Notes: generated by a model from the sequence alone, not told the origin. A stretch of DNA of 64,000 nt from Chaenocephalus aceratus (GCA_023974075.1 CM043790.1:4086023-4150022), one strand, 5' to 3'; numbered from the stretch's first letter, positions 21,555-35,281 are shown. Numbers and translations are program-made.

Positions 21555-24500
21555 CCCATCCCGTCACATATTGACGGACGCTCAGGGCCCCTCCCCGTCG
21601 CTATATTACGTACAGGGTACCCCTTGACCGTCAGGCTTCTACGGGCAGGGCGTCCCATAGACCTTCATTGCGGACAGCGGACCCCTTGACCGTCAGGCTT
21701 CTACGGGCAGGGCGTCCCATAGACCTTCATAGACCACGTGATCAACAACGATGGCCGAGCTACGTGTTATTCTCGGTGGAAAATGCCTATTTTAAGGTTC
21801 ATTTGGCCATTAAAATGCGTTTTGATTTGATTAGAGTTTTTATTTCTGATTATTTGTGCAGTACATGTACATGATGTTTAGTTTGCTAGTTATGACGAAG
21901 ATTACTTCATGAATGTGAACACATTCATGGTTGCTAACGTTTTTTTGGTGGAAATGTGTTTTTTCACAGCAAAGTCACCCTCTGTACTTGGACTTATTGG
22001 GAGAATCTAAAGGCAAGAACATCCCAAATATTCATTTAGGTCTTTATTTTAGACCTTTAGTGTTGCCGTCTGTGAGGAAAATACATGGGGCTCAGAGCCT
22101 CAGGATACTGAAATCTGTATTTTTTAAATCTGTTTTTCCTTCTAATTTGTTATTCTTTTCAAAATAACACACTGTTATTTACTCACTAATAACACACAAT
22201 TATCCTTGCTTTTATTTATTGGTTTAATTCCATAATCTCGGGCTTTTTTGGCGTCCGTCAGGAACTGAATTTCAAAATAAAAATAACCGGAAACAGATGT
22301 AGGCATTTCGAGCGATTACCCAAGATCCTCAGCTATGGTTTAAGCTCGCTGATTGGATGTTTTAGCCGCAATGCATGCTGGGATTTGGTGTTTATATTAT
22401 ATGAAATCCGGAAAACATTTTAAAAGAATAAAATAATACTTAATTCCGAGTGCTCTTGCTTTTCTTTTTGAAAGTCATCACATAACGGCATTGTAATACA
22501 CGGTTCGGCTGCATTACATATTACAGATCTGCCGTAGTTCTTTATTTAGAGAGCCCTGATGAGAAGACCTTTGGAAAAACTGAAGAAATGCCGCAGAAAC
22601 TGAATACTTGACGTGGATCATAAATATATCAACAATTAAAAAACATCTTCAATTTCTCTTCACACAATACGTCTCCTTGCAGTATCAACACTAATTCGGC
22701 TGACTTTTACATTTGATCTAATAGATGGGTTATATTTACACCATAACGGTGCATAACGGTGCACAGCTGATAGAAAAGGACTGATTTGAATTTAATTGAA
22801 TTTTGAATGTAAGAATGTAAATACTGAGTCTGAAATAGTATAGCAATATGCTGTAAAATTATGTGAAAGCATGAATAAAACTACACATCTTCAGATGTTG
22901 TACATACATAAGTGTCCTACACTAATAATACAAAGTTATTATGGCTGTGTGCACCTTGTGTGCACCACCAAGTGGTTAAAGCACGTTATTGAATTATTGT
23001 TTTTATGTGTTATATTTGATTAAAAAAATATTAAGAGTACATACACTTTCATAGGGGGAAAGTAGAAGGTCTGTGATAGAAATATAGAATATAAAAAATG
23101 AAGAAGATACTATAAGTGATCTCTACAATAAAACAGTTTAGTGCAGGATGTACACAGATATTAATAGGAGGAGGTGCAAAACAGAAAAACGAATTAACCT
23201 TTATTTAAACATTAAATAACAGATTAAGGTTTTATTTTAAATAAGAAAAAAACTTTGGGGGTATCTATCTACAGATAAATATTAAGCCAGACAAAGTACT
23301 TAACGTCTAATATATTGCTTTCCTGCTATGTTAACTATATGTTGAAGCACTTATTTTAACTGATATTATACATATGGATTATACTCTTATGTATGTAGAT
23401 AGTATAAGAAATGTGCAGAATATGACAGTTTAATAGTGGAGGTACACACATATTGATAGATGTCTTGTAATGCACTGTTGAGGAACCTACGACCCAAGTG
23501 TTTCATTCATTGCATAACTACACCGTAGTTGTGTATGATATGTCAATAAACCTTTGAAATCTTGAAAGGGATGTGCAAAATAGCCATAATATACAGTCTT
23601 TAATTAACTATTAGTAGAGAATAACGAGTAATGAATATACTTTATTACTCGTTTCCATTCATGTCAATTGCAGATACATGTTTAGTCTTCTCAAGCACCA
23701 ACTATCAAATATCTCTCCTGATTGTTGGCACTTGACAATCACCTTACCTGAATTGTACTCAGGTGTAACTAAAGTTTGATTTAAGGGTTGTTTATATTTC
23801 ACATCATTAATCAGAATCTGCAAAGTAACTCAAATAAGTGTAGTGGAGTAAAAATACCAGGTTAACCTCTGAATTGTAGTGGAGTAGAATTACAAAGTAA
23901 TAATGAGCTGTCATGTGGGTATATATTAATGCTATATATTAATGCTGCGCATTATGGACAGCGATTTTCACCCATTTATTAATTATATGTTTTACATTTG
24001 ATAACACCAATGTGTTTAATACTGGCAACTTCTAATTGTGGGGAAAACGAAAACGTTCAGTAGAGACGTCCCATAGAACATTTTGCGAAACACAATAGTG
24101 TAGTGTGTAGTGTGTAGTTCTGGGGGGGCGTTCGATTTCAGTTTTGGATAGTCTGGCGTGGTTTCGTTCCATTTCAAACAGCTGTTTGACGTTCGGTGTA
24201 ACCTTGGCGCACTGCCACTCCAACATCCAATCCCAGACCTTGAAGATTAATCACGGGGACTGTAGTCCTAAACGATAGCTGGGGATTATGGGTAGTGTAG
24301 TGTCTTCGGCCATCCTAAACTCAAAAATGTTGACCTATCGCAATGATGCTCGAAATGTCCCTTATAGGCCTACGTCTGTTTCCGGTTATTTTTATTTTGA
24401 AATTCAGTTCCTGACGGACGCCAAAAAAGCCAGAGATTATGGAATTAAACCAATAAATAAAAGCAAGGATAATTGTGTGTTATTGGTGAGTAAATAACAG

Positions 24501-25396
24501 TGTGTTATTGTGAAAAGAATAACAAATTAGAAGGATAAAAAGATTTAAAAAATACAGATTTCAGTATCCTGAGGCTCTGAGCCCCATTTATTTTCCTCAC
24601 CGACGGCAACACTAAAGGTCTAAAATAAAGACCTAAATGAATATTTGGGATGTTCTTGCCTTTAGATTCTCCCAATAAGTCCAAGTACAGAGGGTGACTT
24701 TGCTGTGAAAAAACACATTTCCACCAAAAAAACGTTAGCAACGATGAATGTGTACACATTCATGAAGTAATCTTCATCATAACTAGCAAACTAAACATCA
24801 TGTACATGTACTGCACAAATAATCAGAAATAAAAACTCATATTACTCGAATAAAATGACATCAAAACGCATTTTAATGGCCAAATGAACCTTAAAATAGG
24901 CATTTTCCACCGAGAATAACACGTAGCTCGGCCATTGTTGTTGATCACGTGGCCTGGGAGCTGTTGCAGCGTCCATAGCAACCACCTGAGCAACCATGAA
25001 TGTGTACACATTCATGAAGTAATCTTCGTCATAACTAGCAAACTAAACATCATGTACATCTACTGCACAAATAATCAGAAATAAAAACTCATTACTCGCA
25101 TAAAATGACATCAAAACGCATTTTAATGGCCAAATGAACCTTAAAATAGGCATTTTCCACCGAGAATAATACGAAGGTCGGCCATTGTTGTTGATCATGT
25201 GGTCTATGAAGGTCTATGGGACGCCCTGCCCGTAGAAGCCTGACGGGCAAGGGGTCCGCTGTCCGCAATGAAGGTCTATGGGACGCCCTGCCCGTAGAAG
25301 CCTGACGGTCAAGGGGTACCCTGTACGTAATATAGCGACGGGGAGGGGCCCTGACCGTCCGTCAATATGTGACGGGATGGGAGTGAGAACGTGTTG
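21555..25396. mobile_element. Long foldback element, copy A
   Basis: The outer arms (about 21555-22290 and 24360-25396) are inverted copies of each other, starting 'cccatcccgtcacatattga' and containing a repeated block 'cttctacgggcagggcgtcc' twice per arm. The inner part matches, in the same order, the element at 47710-50488. The right end continues to 'gagtgagaacgtgttg' at 25396, homologous to the exact terminus of that second copy; the left end lacks it and abuts a GT repeat. No protein is encoded. It is a non-autonomous family of unknown superfamily. Confidence 0.82.
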
Positions 25397-25656
25397 CTTT
25401 CACATGGAGCTGCAGGTTCCTGTCTCTTAAAGGGAAATGGAAACACTTTTCAAACTGCTTTCCATGCGACAATATTCCCATTAGGAAATTTATTTATCTA
25501 GTCTATTTCCAATGTAAACGATCGAGATACGCAAATTTATTTTTTGAAATACGCGCCTAATGACCTTGAGCGCTTCCATCGATCCGGGACTTTCCCAGTG
25601 ACATCACTGTGTGGGTATGGCTTCCTGGGCCAAAGCTCAATACAGCTGCAAACAAC

Positions 25657-26343
25657 ATGGCGTGCAATGCACCAGTGGTTTCCAACAAAAGAAAACGGTC
25701 GTCGTCAGGAGCGTATTGTACCCTCCCCGGACAGACCGAAGGATGTATCCGGTTGGTCGCTCACCAAGATTCGCGGAGGGATTGGGACCCCGACTCTGAG
25801 CGTCAAGCCGGGAGGCATTCACCTGGGCAGCCGCATTTCCCGGCGCAGCCCCGTGGGAAGTCTCGCTGGAAAGGAAGGTAAAGCGGATAAGAGCAAACCG
25901 GCGGGCAAATCATCCTCAGCCTCGTCTAAAACGGCCACGCAGTGAAAAGCACCGGGGGTCGGCGTAAGGTTTCGGATGCCAGCACAGGCTCCGACGATTT
26001 ATCTAAGGACTCCGGCTGTGCCACCGGGAAGCTCTCCCCGACCGACAGTAGCTCCGAGCTCTCGGACTGCGCATCTGAGGAAAACAAGCTCTCAGCGACG
26101 CCGAGTCAAGAAGCAGCCGAGGCGGGGGGCTAGACAGAGACAAGCAGCTCAGGGATGGCGTTTTGGCAGAAAGAGCTAGCCAACATGCCACCGCCAGGAC
26201 CACCTGCTTCTCCTCGGAGAGGGACTACAAGGACCGGCTCTCCCTGGCCGTGGAGACAGGGGAAGGGAGCATATCCCCAGGCGAGGAGCGCTCGGTCACC
26301 TCGTTTGACAGCAGGGTGCCCCCCAGCCAATCCAGTCTCACGG
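25657..26343 (+). pseudogene. Coding-like fragment resembling MTCL/SOGA N terminus
   Basis: Between two foldback pieces lies GC-rich DNA with protein-like segments in alternating frames: LGSRISRRSPVGSLAGKEGK and SSSASSK, then DDLSKDSGCATGKLSPTDSS followed by SELSDCASEENKLS, then ERDYKDRLSLAVETGEGSIS and VTSFDSRVPPSQSSL. The KDSGCA-GKLSPTDSSSE-SDC-SEENKLS pattern recalls the amino-terminal region of the microtubule-crosslinking MTCL/SOGA family. At least two frame slips occur (near 25940 and 26130). It ends abruptly at the hairpin cluster. It may be a gene piece captured by a transposon or an exon of a neighbouring gene damaged by insertions. The family assignment is from memory of the pattern only. 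Confidence 0.42.
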
Positions 26344-26348
26344 CATTT

Positions 26349-26456
26349 CGTGTTCACCAACACGATTTTTAATCTATTGATTCGTGTTCACCAACACGAT
26401 TTGTCCCTTTTTTTTCGTGTTGCACAGCATGATTTTTTTTCGTGTTGCACAGCACG
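26349..26456. repeat. Cluster of four 16-bp hairpins
   Basis: Two copies of 'cgtgttcaccaacacg' (26349-26364, 26383-26398) and two of 'cgtgttgcacagca(t/c)g' (26416-26431, 26441-26456) are each self-complementary with a 4-base loop. They are spaced 25-34 bp apart and separated by T-rich DNA, right at the edge of the coding-like fragment. Confidence 0.9.
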
Positions 26457-26559
26457 AATTTAAAAGCAATGTATTTCTACTGCCTGCAGCACATCTTTTG
26501 TGTGGTTCATAAAAACATGTTCTTACTCAATATCAAGCCACAAGTATTGCTTTTATTTT

Positions 26560-27085
26560 AAATCGTATAATTTCGGACTTTTGTTGCCGTCTGTGAGGAA
26601 AATAAATGGGGCTCAGAGCCTCAGGATACTGAAATCTGTATTTTTTAAATATTTTTGTTATTCTTTTCAAAATAACACACTGTTATTTACTCACCAATAA
26701 CACACAATTATCCTTGCTTTTATTTATTGGTTTAATTCTATAATCTCGGGCTTTTTTGGCGTCCGTCAGGGACTGAATTTCAAAATAAAATAACCGGAAA
26801 CAGACGTAGGCCTTTAAGGGACAGTTCGAGCATCATCGACTTTGCGCTGTCATCGAGGTGAGGATGGCCGAAGACACTACACTACCCATAATCCCCAGCT
26901 ATCGTTTAGGACTACAGTCCACGTGATTAAACTTCAAGTCGGTATTGGATGTTGGATTGGCAGTGCGTCAAGGTTACGGAATCGAAGCTGGATCGAACGC
27001 CCCCCCCCCCAAAATGATCTATGGGGCATCTCGATTGGGAACGTTTTCGTTTTTCCAACAATTAGAAGTTGCCAGTATTAAACAC
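26560..27085. mobile_element. Foldback-family fragment, inverted
   Basis: This segment repeats in reverse orientation sequence found at about 24030-24620 in copy A, including 'acactacactacccataatc' and 'agaagttgccagtatt'. It has neither terminus of the family. It may be one arm of a larger foldback structure whose other arm lies in copy A. Confidence 0.75.
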
Positions 27086-27628
27086 CAATTATTAAACAAT
27101 TGAAATGAACCGATTAAACATCTCTCTGACACAGTTTAAACGCATTTCAAGTGGAAGAATTGTTCGTGTCTCCTCTTCGTGTCCCGGGAAGCCGGAAGCT
27201 GTATTATTTTCAAAAAATATTTGTTTTAACCCTAACGGGTACTTTACAAAACATTGATTCAAACTTATCCTTGTTTTAATCCTTGTTTTATTTATGTTAA
27301 ATTGTTGTTGTCGGTTAATTTTCCATTTTATTTATTTTGGTTTAAGATATCATTAGTCTTTTTTTATTATTATCATGCGAGATGTTTAAACTTTTCTGTA
27401 TTTTATAAGGCAATATATACTTTTTTGTTTTTGTCCGTAGGCTACTTAGGTTATTAAAGAGTTATCGTGTCAAAATACAGGAAATGTATTAATATTTTAT
27501 TGTATAATCGGTACAGGAAATTACATAATTCAGAGAACCACCTATTGGCCAAAGACCGCTGCCACCGGCATTTGCAATCCATCCTCTGACAAAGTAAGTT
27601 GTGTCACTAAAGTCTGATGCATGTTTTG

Positions 27629-28240
27629 CTTAGATTTAATAATTGGGGATTTTTTTAAGCCTTCACTCGCATGGTTCATCATACATAATGAACTGTTCTA
27701 AGTCTGAGAAATGCCTTCGCCATAATCAGCAAAGCAACATTAATGTGAAATCATTCTTGCAGGCGGCTAGCTAGCTAGCTCACGTTCAACATAAGCTTAA
27801 ACTAGTTTAGCTACATTTATATCAGCTCATAAGTGGTGTGTGAAAAATATTTGTCTTAATTACGGCTGCATACGTCGGTGTTAAAGTGTGAGTTATACGT
27901 TATCTTAATCGCTTTTGTTTTACACATGACAGTACTAACGCTGGTCGACATTTTAATATATGTTTGGGGGGAGGGGCATAGTCCATGTGCACGTCCATGT
28001 GCTTGTTACGCGTATGAAACAGGAAACACGTAAATGAACTCAGTCTGTCTAAACTAGTTAAACCGTCACAATGTGCATTTAAAAAAAGCTAGTTTCACTA
28101 CATAATTCACTTGTTCTGTTCTCTCCTGCAGCTCCTGTACCCACACCACAAGCCCATACACTGATCTATTCTACACCATAAGAAAACCAACGGCACTTTT
28201 AAGAGCCAAACTCAACCTATCTCACTGTCTCCCTATCTAC
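27629..28240 (+). repeat. Left inverted repeat of the KDZ element
   Basis: About 610 bp, matching 41416-42022 in reverse complement with only scattered differences. It includes 'gctagctagctagct'-like palindromes and 'ctaaactagtttagac'-like segments. It probably also carries the promoter of the plus-strand gene, whose start codon lies 120 bp further in. Confidence 0.93.
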
Positions 28241-28878
28241 AGTAGCTCTCTTATATCTATCATCTATTTCTTTATTCACCCTTCTATCTATCTATCTGCT
28301 GTGTACTTCTCTACTTTCCTGTGTTTCTCAGTCTGTCTGTTTGTAATCCCGTGTTAATCATGCCAGGTGGGTCTACAAAAAAGACATGTCCCTTCTGTCA
28401 GAACATTTTATTTTGTGCACAGAAGATCTGTGCACATTGCCTTAAGGAGCCTGTGACACGGTTTTCCCCCATCATCCAAACCCATCAATTTGAGTAAATA
28501 TTGTCCCCTTGAAAACCGTTACTGAACTGATTTTGGATATTTGTACTTTGATAACCATTCATCTGCCCTTCAATGTTGACAATTTTCTGGATCTTCTCGC
28601 GGATTCTTCAAGTCCCGCCAAATGATGGGTGACGTCATTGCGGGCACAGCGCTCCAGCTGCACCGTTCAGGATCCCAGCTTCTGCATGTAAACCTTTATA
28701 TATATACAGTCAGATGTAAACGCACGACGGTGCACACAGCAGCAAGCTCAGACAGCGATGACAGGTTAATGTTGAACGTGTCTGAGAGCTCATGAGGCTG
28801 AAGGATCGGTTTATGTTGTATCTGTTAGAAGTTTAGGAATGAGGTGCGTCAATATGGGCGATCATATGGTCATGTAGC

Positions 28879-29687
28879 CAGTGGTGGAATGGGACTAAAA
28901 ATCATCCCGGGACTCTCGACCGGCCCACTTCGGTACCGCTAGTAAATTGTCAACGGGGGTAGCGGGGGATGTAAAATACAAATATAATGTATAATGTCTG
29001 TGTCTTTGACCTTAGCGCTGCTAGCCACCTGTGCCCTGTACTACGAAGCCAGTTCAACAGACCCTGGATATGTTTGAGTAACAAACAAACTAACAACAAC
29101 AAACTAACAAACGAGATCTCGCTAAGCGGTCCTACGACGCTGGTTATCAACTCGGTAAATCAAGCCAAATCAATGGGTTTCTCTCTCCAGCTGAGAGCGC
29201 GTTCACGTCTAAGACACGAGTGGATCTGACTTTAATTACATTTGTCTCGAGTGTTTCGTCACCATAATGTGTTAAATAATACTTCTGCATACAGTCTGTG
29301 ACACTGTGAGTGTTGCACGGCCAGATACGGCTGGAGAAGCTGACTCAGATAAGGAAATATATTATATATTATGATATTATATGATCGATGATCTGATTGA
29401 TGATGTAATATGAATGATAAGTGCGACACGTCGGCGTCTTCTCTGCATACGGCAGTTTAAATTTCCTTTATCCTGTAATATGACTTGAGAGATATAAACT
29501 CCGCACACTGAGTTGATCTCTTTTCTATAGACGCCGGAGGCGGGCAGCGTCAGGTAAAAGAAGTTATGTAGCCTTCTCAAACCTGAGCCTCACGCGCCGC
29601 CTATGGGGGATGTGCTAGTTACTTATCCGACTGGCCCACTTCGGTACCGGCCCATCGGGATTCGTCCCGATGGCCAGTCCGCCACTG
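28879..29687. mobile_element. Probable hAT MITE
   Basis: Ends 'cagtggtgga' and 'tccgccactg' are inverted, and 'cccacttcggtacc' occurs near both ends. Flanks 'catgtagc' and 'cacccagc' agree at only 5 of 8 positions, so the TSD is weak. It contains no gene and lies in the first intron of the zinc-ribbon gene. Confidence 0.5.
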
Positions 29688-30973
29688 CACCCAGCCCACG
29701 TAAACTGTCACCGGGGGGAGCCTCGCTGCGGGGAAACGGTGGACCTAGTGTCCCGATCGGAGTGGGAATAATAATAATAATAATAATAATAATCCGTGCA
29801 TTTTATCCATTAATTTCCCCAACATTGTGGTAAAAAAACCACACGTTTAATCCATGTTGTTGGTGTACTTACTACAACTACAAAAAGCATCGGTTTGTTT
29901 TCTCATCAGGAAATGCAGACCGGCTCAAACAAACGATTTGTAATCATCCTCCTCACGATCATTTAATGTATCATATGTTCGCCGAATTGACATGAAAGCA
30001 CTAATAAATGTAGTTTCATCCACTTGAGTTTATAACCACAAAAATAATCGATTTATTTTTATATCACATCCGACGGGAGGAAATTCAGCAGCTCCGATTT
30101 TAATCCTAATGTAATCATCATCTTCACCACGATCATTTATGTTTATGTCGCCGAATTGACATGAAAGCACTGACAAACATGAATATACTGTAGTCAACTT
30201 CACTAAAACGTTATTAACGTGCCTAATCTCAGTAATTCACCATTTCTACGCATGACAACACACTTTGTCCGTGTTTGGCTCTCGAAGCGTTCCCGCATTG
30301 ACGTCGCTTCCGGCTTCCCCCAAAACTTCAAAATGAGTCGAAGGAATTTCCCCGCGATGTTCGAAATTATTGATATTTAACGGAACGGTATCGCTTTTTC
30401 TTTTTTAAACTGACGGTTCGAGATTACTAGTAGCCCAATATTTCATTGCACAACAGTTGTTGGGATGCTGTCACAGGCTCTTTAAGGAGCAGCCAAAAAA
30501 GCTGCGCCTTGAGAAGAAGCTCAAGAGGTTTGATAAGAAGTGAGGGGGTTGGGTGTCAGGGCGGAAGAAGAACCACAACATTGCTTCCATCAAGGATGAA
30601 GCCATTGTCTTGGTATGCACACTTTTTACTGTATGTTAAGGCCCGGACACACCAAGCTGACACCAAAGAACTGACACTGTTTGCCAATATATTGGGCCAG
30701 GATAAAGTTGAATGTTTTTATACATTTATTTCTTAATGATGTTTGTATCTTATTAACCAATATACACTTTGATATCAACTTCAAATATAGATATTATTGC
30801 AAAGGTATTATTTAATATTCTCTTTTCTTTCAATTTTAAAACTACTCTTATCTTAACTTTCACAGCCAAGGGACACTATTTTAATTTAACTTTCACATTT
30901 AAATAAACGGAGCACTTCCTTCACTTCCATGTTGTGTTCCATTCTTGCTTATGTACACACTTTTAGACCTTAA

Positions 30974-31351
30974 AGGTGGGGTAAGTAATTTTGGAGAAAA
31001 CCGGCTCGAGATCGCTAGAATTTGAAAATACACAACAGGAGAAAATCTGCCCCTTCCTTACAGAGCCCCTCCTCCAACACACACGAATGCGCACATGACC
31101 AATGAGGGCACGAGATAAGTGTGTGCACAGATGGAAGGCTGACAGGCAGGTAGGCCATCCAGTTACTTTAGCCGGGCCGGCTCAGATGATTGGTCGTGCT
31201 TTTTACAGCACTACGGCTTCCACAGTGACATTTCTTTATGGATTTTTTGTCAAAGCACTTCAGATATTCATTGCTATCGGATGTTAAGAGCATTCCATGG
31301 AATATAACAAGTGTATCTCGAGCCGGTTTCTCAAACTTACCTACCCCACCT
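30974..31351. mobile_element. TTAA-flanked MITE
   Basis: Inverted ends 'aggtggggtaagtaattttg' and 'cctaccccacct', with 'accggctcgaga' / 'tctcgagccggt' just inside, are flanked by TTAA at 30970-30973 and 31352-31355. It is a 378-bp non-autonomous element of piggyBac or Kolobok type, in an intron of the zinc-ribbon gene. Confidence 0.88.
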
Positions 31352-32837
31352 TTAACATCATTGTATGTTACTACTCTATATTACTCTTACGACTGCAGCC
31401 ACAACATACGGGAACGTTTTACATCGCAGCACGCAATTTCAATTTCAACAGTGTCAAGCTATGCTTGGATTGTGTTACATTTTAATTATGCAATACTCAT
31501 TGTAACTGTTAATTGTTGAGTGGTCACACATTTGTATCTTATTGTACTTTAACTTTAAGATGATCAGGGTTTGAACTGGGACTCAGGATACTGATTTATT
31601 TGTATTTTGTGTTTGTCTATAAAATATGTTCTGCTTCTCCTGTGTAACCCTTCCTGGTAAATACATGATTCTGCAAAAGCTTAACTCAGCATCGAGGTTT
31701 ATGAATGGCATACAACTAGATGCTGTCATCACTAATGTTATAGTTGTAGTTATATTGTTGTTGTTGATGTTTCTTTTCCATTTCTTTAAACAGTAAATAT
31801 ATTATTTTGTCATTACAGCTTGAGAAACTCCATGCCATTGGCTTTAAACCAGTGCTGCTTCTTGGCAAGGAGACCAGGAAGAAGGACGTCACATGTGAAA
31901 TCCTAACCCCTCGCTGCACACTGACCGCCTATGCCCAGGATTACCTTAACAAGATAGGCACGTCTTTTTATGAGTACCTTTGTGAAGGTGAGATGCTTGC
32001 ACTATATCTTCACAGTTCACAGTGTTGTGCACACACAATGTTTGTATCAATGGAGAGCTTAACATTTCCTTATAACCAACACAGTTATGGAATGAGTTGG
32101 GATCAACTCATTTAATAAAGTCAGTTAAGTTAACAGCAACTTACAGCGACTGTTTTCAATCCATCCAAATGTTGGGGACAACAACTTGATCCAGTATTTA
32201 TCCTGTGATTCAGACAGAAAGCAGTCATTCGAGCCATTTAATTGGGTTTGGCAAACTATATTTGTGTGAGACAACGAACACACATCCTTTCTACCTGTTA
32301 ACTGTCACTATTTTTAGCTGCAAAGTTTTACAAAAGTTGAAAGTAATTGCAAAGTATTTAGAGATATGGACAACGTTTGACTGTTTATTATTTTAGCAAA
32401 CTACATACAATAAATACATTTGTAAACACTGAGTATGTAGCCTAATGAGACATAGCTTACTCTGCAGAGGGGACTTGTGGACAGGTAGGCAAGTTTACTT
32501 GAATTTGAAAAAACATTTTGGGGTATTGTGCTACCACTTGCGCATTCATTGTATACAAATTGAAAGTTGTTAATGTCAAGGTAGTTAGGTTTGATGACTG
32601 AAATGTATGTTGAGGCTTGAGCCATCCCTTAAGCAATTTCCTTTTAGCAAACCGTTCCTAAACTGTTTCCTTTATCAACGCCCAAAAGGGAGAAATATTT
32701 TGAGGTTAATGGTAAGAACACAATACATGAAGACGATCCCAGTTGACCACATATTCAGTTTGGCAGTTCCGTATTGAGGTCATGTTTCTCAGGTTGTAAA
32801 CAAAAGCAGTGATCCAGAGCATCCAGAGGTCCCTTTG

Positions 32838-32882
32838 CATTTAGCAGATGTTTTTATCCAAAACGACTTGCTACTTATTTGA
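32838..32882 (-). repeat. L2/SINE-type 3' tail, reverse
   Basis: The reverse strand reads 'caagtcgttttggataaaaa' followed by 'catctgctaaatgcaa', a slightly diverged copy of the L2/SINE tail seen at 331-370. Confidence 0.6.
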
Positions 32883-33546
32883 TTGCACTAACTGTAAGCA
32901 AAACACGTTTGCATCAGTCGCATACATTCTGAACAAAATGTGTGGATGTAAATAATGTAAGGGAACATACATGCACACGTCTATATGTTGTCTACCGACA
33001 CATTGACATGGAATGTAGACACGAATCGGAAGAATAATATCGCAAAAACAAAACCATAAATGGTTGACTGGATAAATACCACTATTACTCTGCTATTAAC
33101 TTTGACTGCACACAGTCCTATGACATGACAGTATATGTTTGACCCTGTCTGGAAACATACCTTAAGCACGCAGTATTTCTTATTTCTAGATATACCTCTT
33201 TGTCTTAAGCAAGTCAAGACCAACATTTGTTTAACTTGCACAGGTTGGACACAGGACTCCACGGGCCAGGGGGAGAGTCACGCTGAACCTCACACCCTGT
33301 GACCCATCTGAACCAGAACACAACTGGCAGGAGGCAGGGACCACAGAGAGCCAGGTGCCAGAGACAAGCACCGTGCGGGTGGAGGTGCTGAAGACCCCCC
33401 CCCGTGAAGCAGTGCACCATCATAGAGGTGGGGCAGGAGGAGCAGCCCCAGCGGGATGATGTGAGACGGGCTACCACCAAGGAGGGGCCAGGTAATAAAA
33501 TAGATAGATCGAATGGGAGGGATGAAACCCTCTTTAATGGTCACAC

Positions 33547-33640
33547 ATGCAGAGCACACGCAGAGCACACGCAGAGCACATGCAGAGCACACGCAGAGCA
33601 CACGCAGAGCACACGCAGAGCACACGCAGAGCACACAACA
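33547..33640. repeat. 11-bp tandem repeat
   Basis: About eight copies of 'agagcacacgc' in tandem, immediately after a splice donor of the zinc-ribbon gene (33492). Confidence 0.93.
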
Positions 33641-35221
33641 CACAGCACACACAGTGACATTTGTTCTCTGAGATTTGCAGCTTTTACATTTATCAGAGTG
33701 TTTTCCGATATTTTCCTAAAAAGTTATTGTTGGTAACTTCTCGACAAGTCATGTTTCTACAATATCTCAAAACACCTAATTGCAATTTTTGGGAATAATG
33801 ATTGTTCCAATAGGTAAATAATAATAACAACAATAGCTTAATCTAAATAACAATTTCACCTACAACTTCATAAATATGAAAGGAAAATGGGATACCTGGG
33901 TATGTGTATATCCTTAGGTACTCGGATATAAATAAATATTAAATGTTTAGAAAAATACAGTCCTTCATTCCTGAGCAGACATGTGGTTACTATGGTTATA
34001 CCTTTTTCATACACAATGCAAAGCAACAGCAGGCTTACTATACATTTGAGAAATATAACAAAATAAAACCCCTATGTCACTTTGTTTACACACAGAAAGG
34101 GTCTCACATCGTAGCGCTGGGCAGTCGGTCGATTACATCAGAATGATTTGGCTCATGTCCATATATGGTACGGTTGATATCATATATTGTGGTCTACCTA
34201 AAGCAATCCCTGACCATAGGGGTAAACTTCAACGTCATGCAGCATATTTAAACTTTATACTCAAGAACTGCATTTCAATATGACGCTGTCCCATAATGAA
34301 CATACGGGGAATACACTTAGGTTTTGAATCAAAGTTAAATTCATTTAACGTTACAGCACAACATGTTAATATGTATCAAACTATTCCTTACACATAATGT
34401 ATGGAGTCAATTATATAGGCAAGAAAAAACAAAACGCCTCGACTTCATAGATCACCCTCAATTACATCGCAATAACAAACAGATATCTGAACCTAACATC
34501 TATTGCATCATGTGATGCTGCTTTGTTGGATGTATTTTGAGACTTGAGTTTAAGCTTAACTTGGTATACTGTATGTATATAGTAATATTTCTTCTTCAAC
34601 CCACAGCTGTGAGGACAGGGTCCGTGAGGGACACAGTACTTGGTCCTAGAGGCAAAAAGAAAAAGTCAGGTATGTTAACAGTATTAAGTATTTTGACTGA
34701 TTATAAACATTTGCATAAGTCGAATTGACTGGTATTCTAATACATCTATCGACATGTACTTTAGCAAAGTGCATGTTAACGCAGTGATGGATGCTTCTTC
34801 AGTGTGTTAACAATGCTATATTGTGACTAATAACTATAACTGATACATTATCCAAAAATCCAAAGGGCTTTAACTGTCTGTATTTCCTTTGGTCATCTCA
34901 GGCTCAGCAGTGGTATGGCCATTCAAACACGCATCCCATGTTAGGACTGAGAGCAGCTTGGTTCCATTTCAATGATGTATACAGTCACTTCTGACCAGTG
35001 TTAATAGTGTGGTCACTTTTCATCGTGCAAGTCTGGTTGCTACTTAAGTGTTCATAGTTGTATTTATTTTATTTCTAATATGACTAATACTGTATGTGGA
35101 ACCTGCTTTGATGTTCACAGATTGCTCCGACCACACTCGCCTAGAAACTTTCCCCATCAGGAGTGTAAGAAAAGAAAGAATGAGAAAGACAGGAATACAA
35201 GTAATGCATAGGGTGTGCTTT

Positions 35222-35280
<59 letters not shown>
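35222..35280. repeat. (GAT)n microsatellite
   Basis: About 20 ATG/GAT units. Poly-Met and poly-Ile frames through it are artefacts. Confidence 0.98.

Positions 35281-35281
<1 letters not shown>

Noticed and set aside
31102..31519. Open frames over the segment at 31.0-31.5 kb
   Set aside because: They lie in or beside the TTAA MITE and have no protein-like features.
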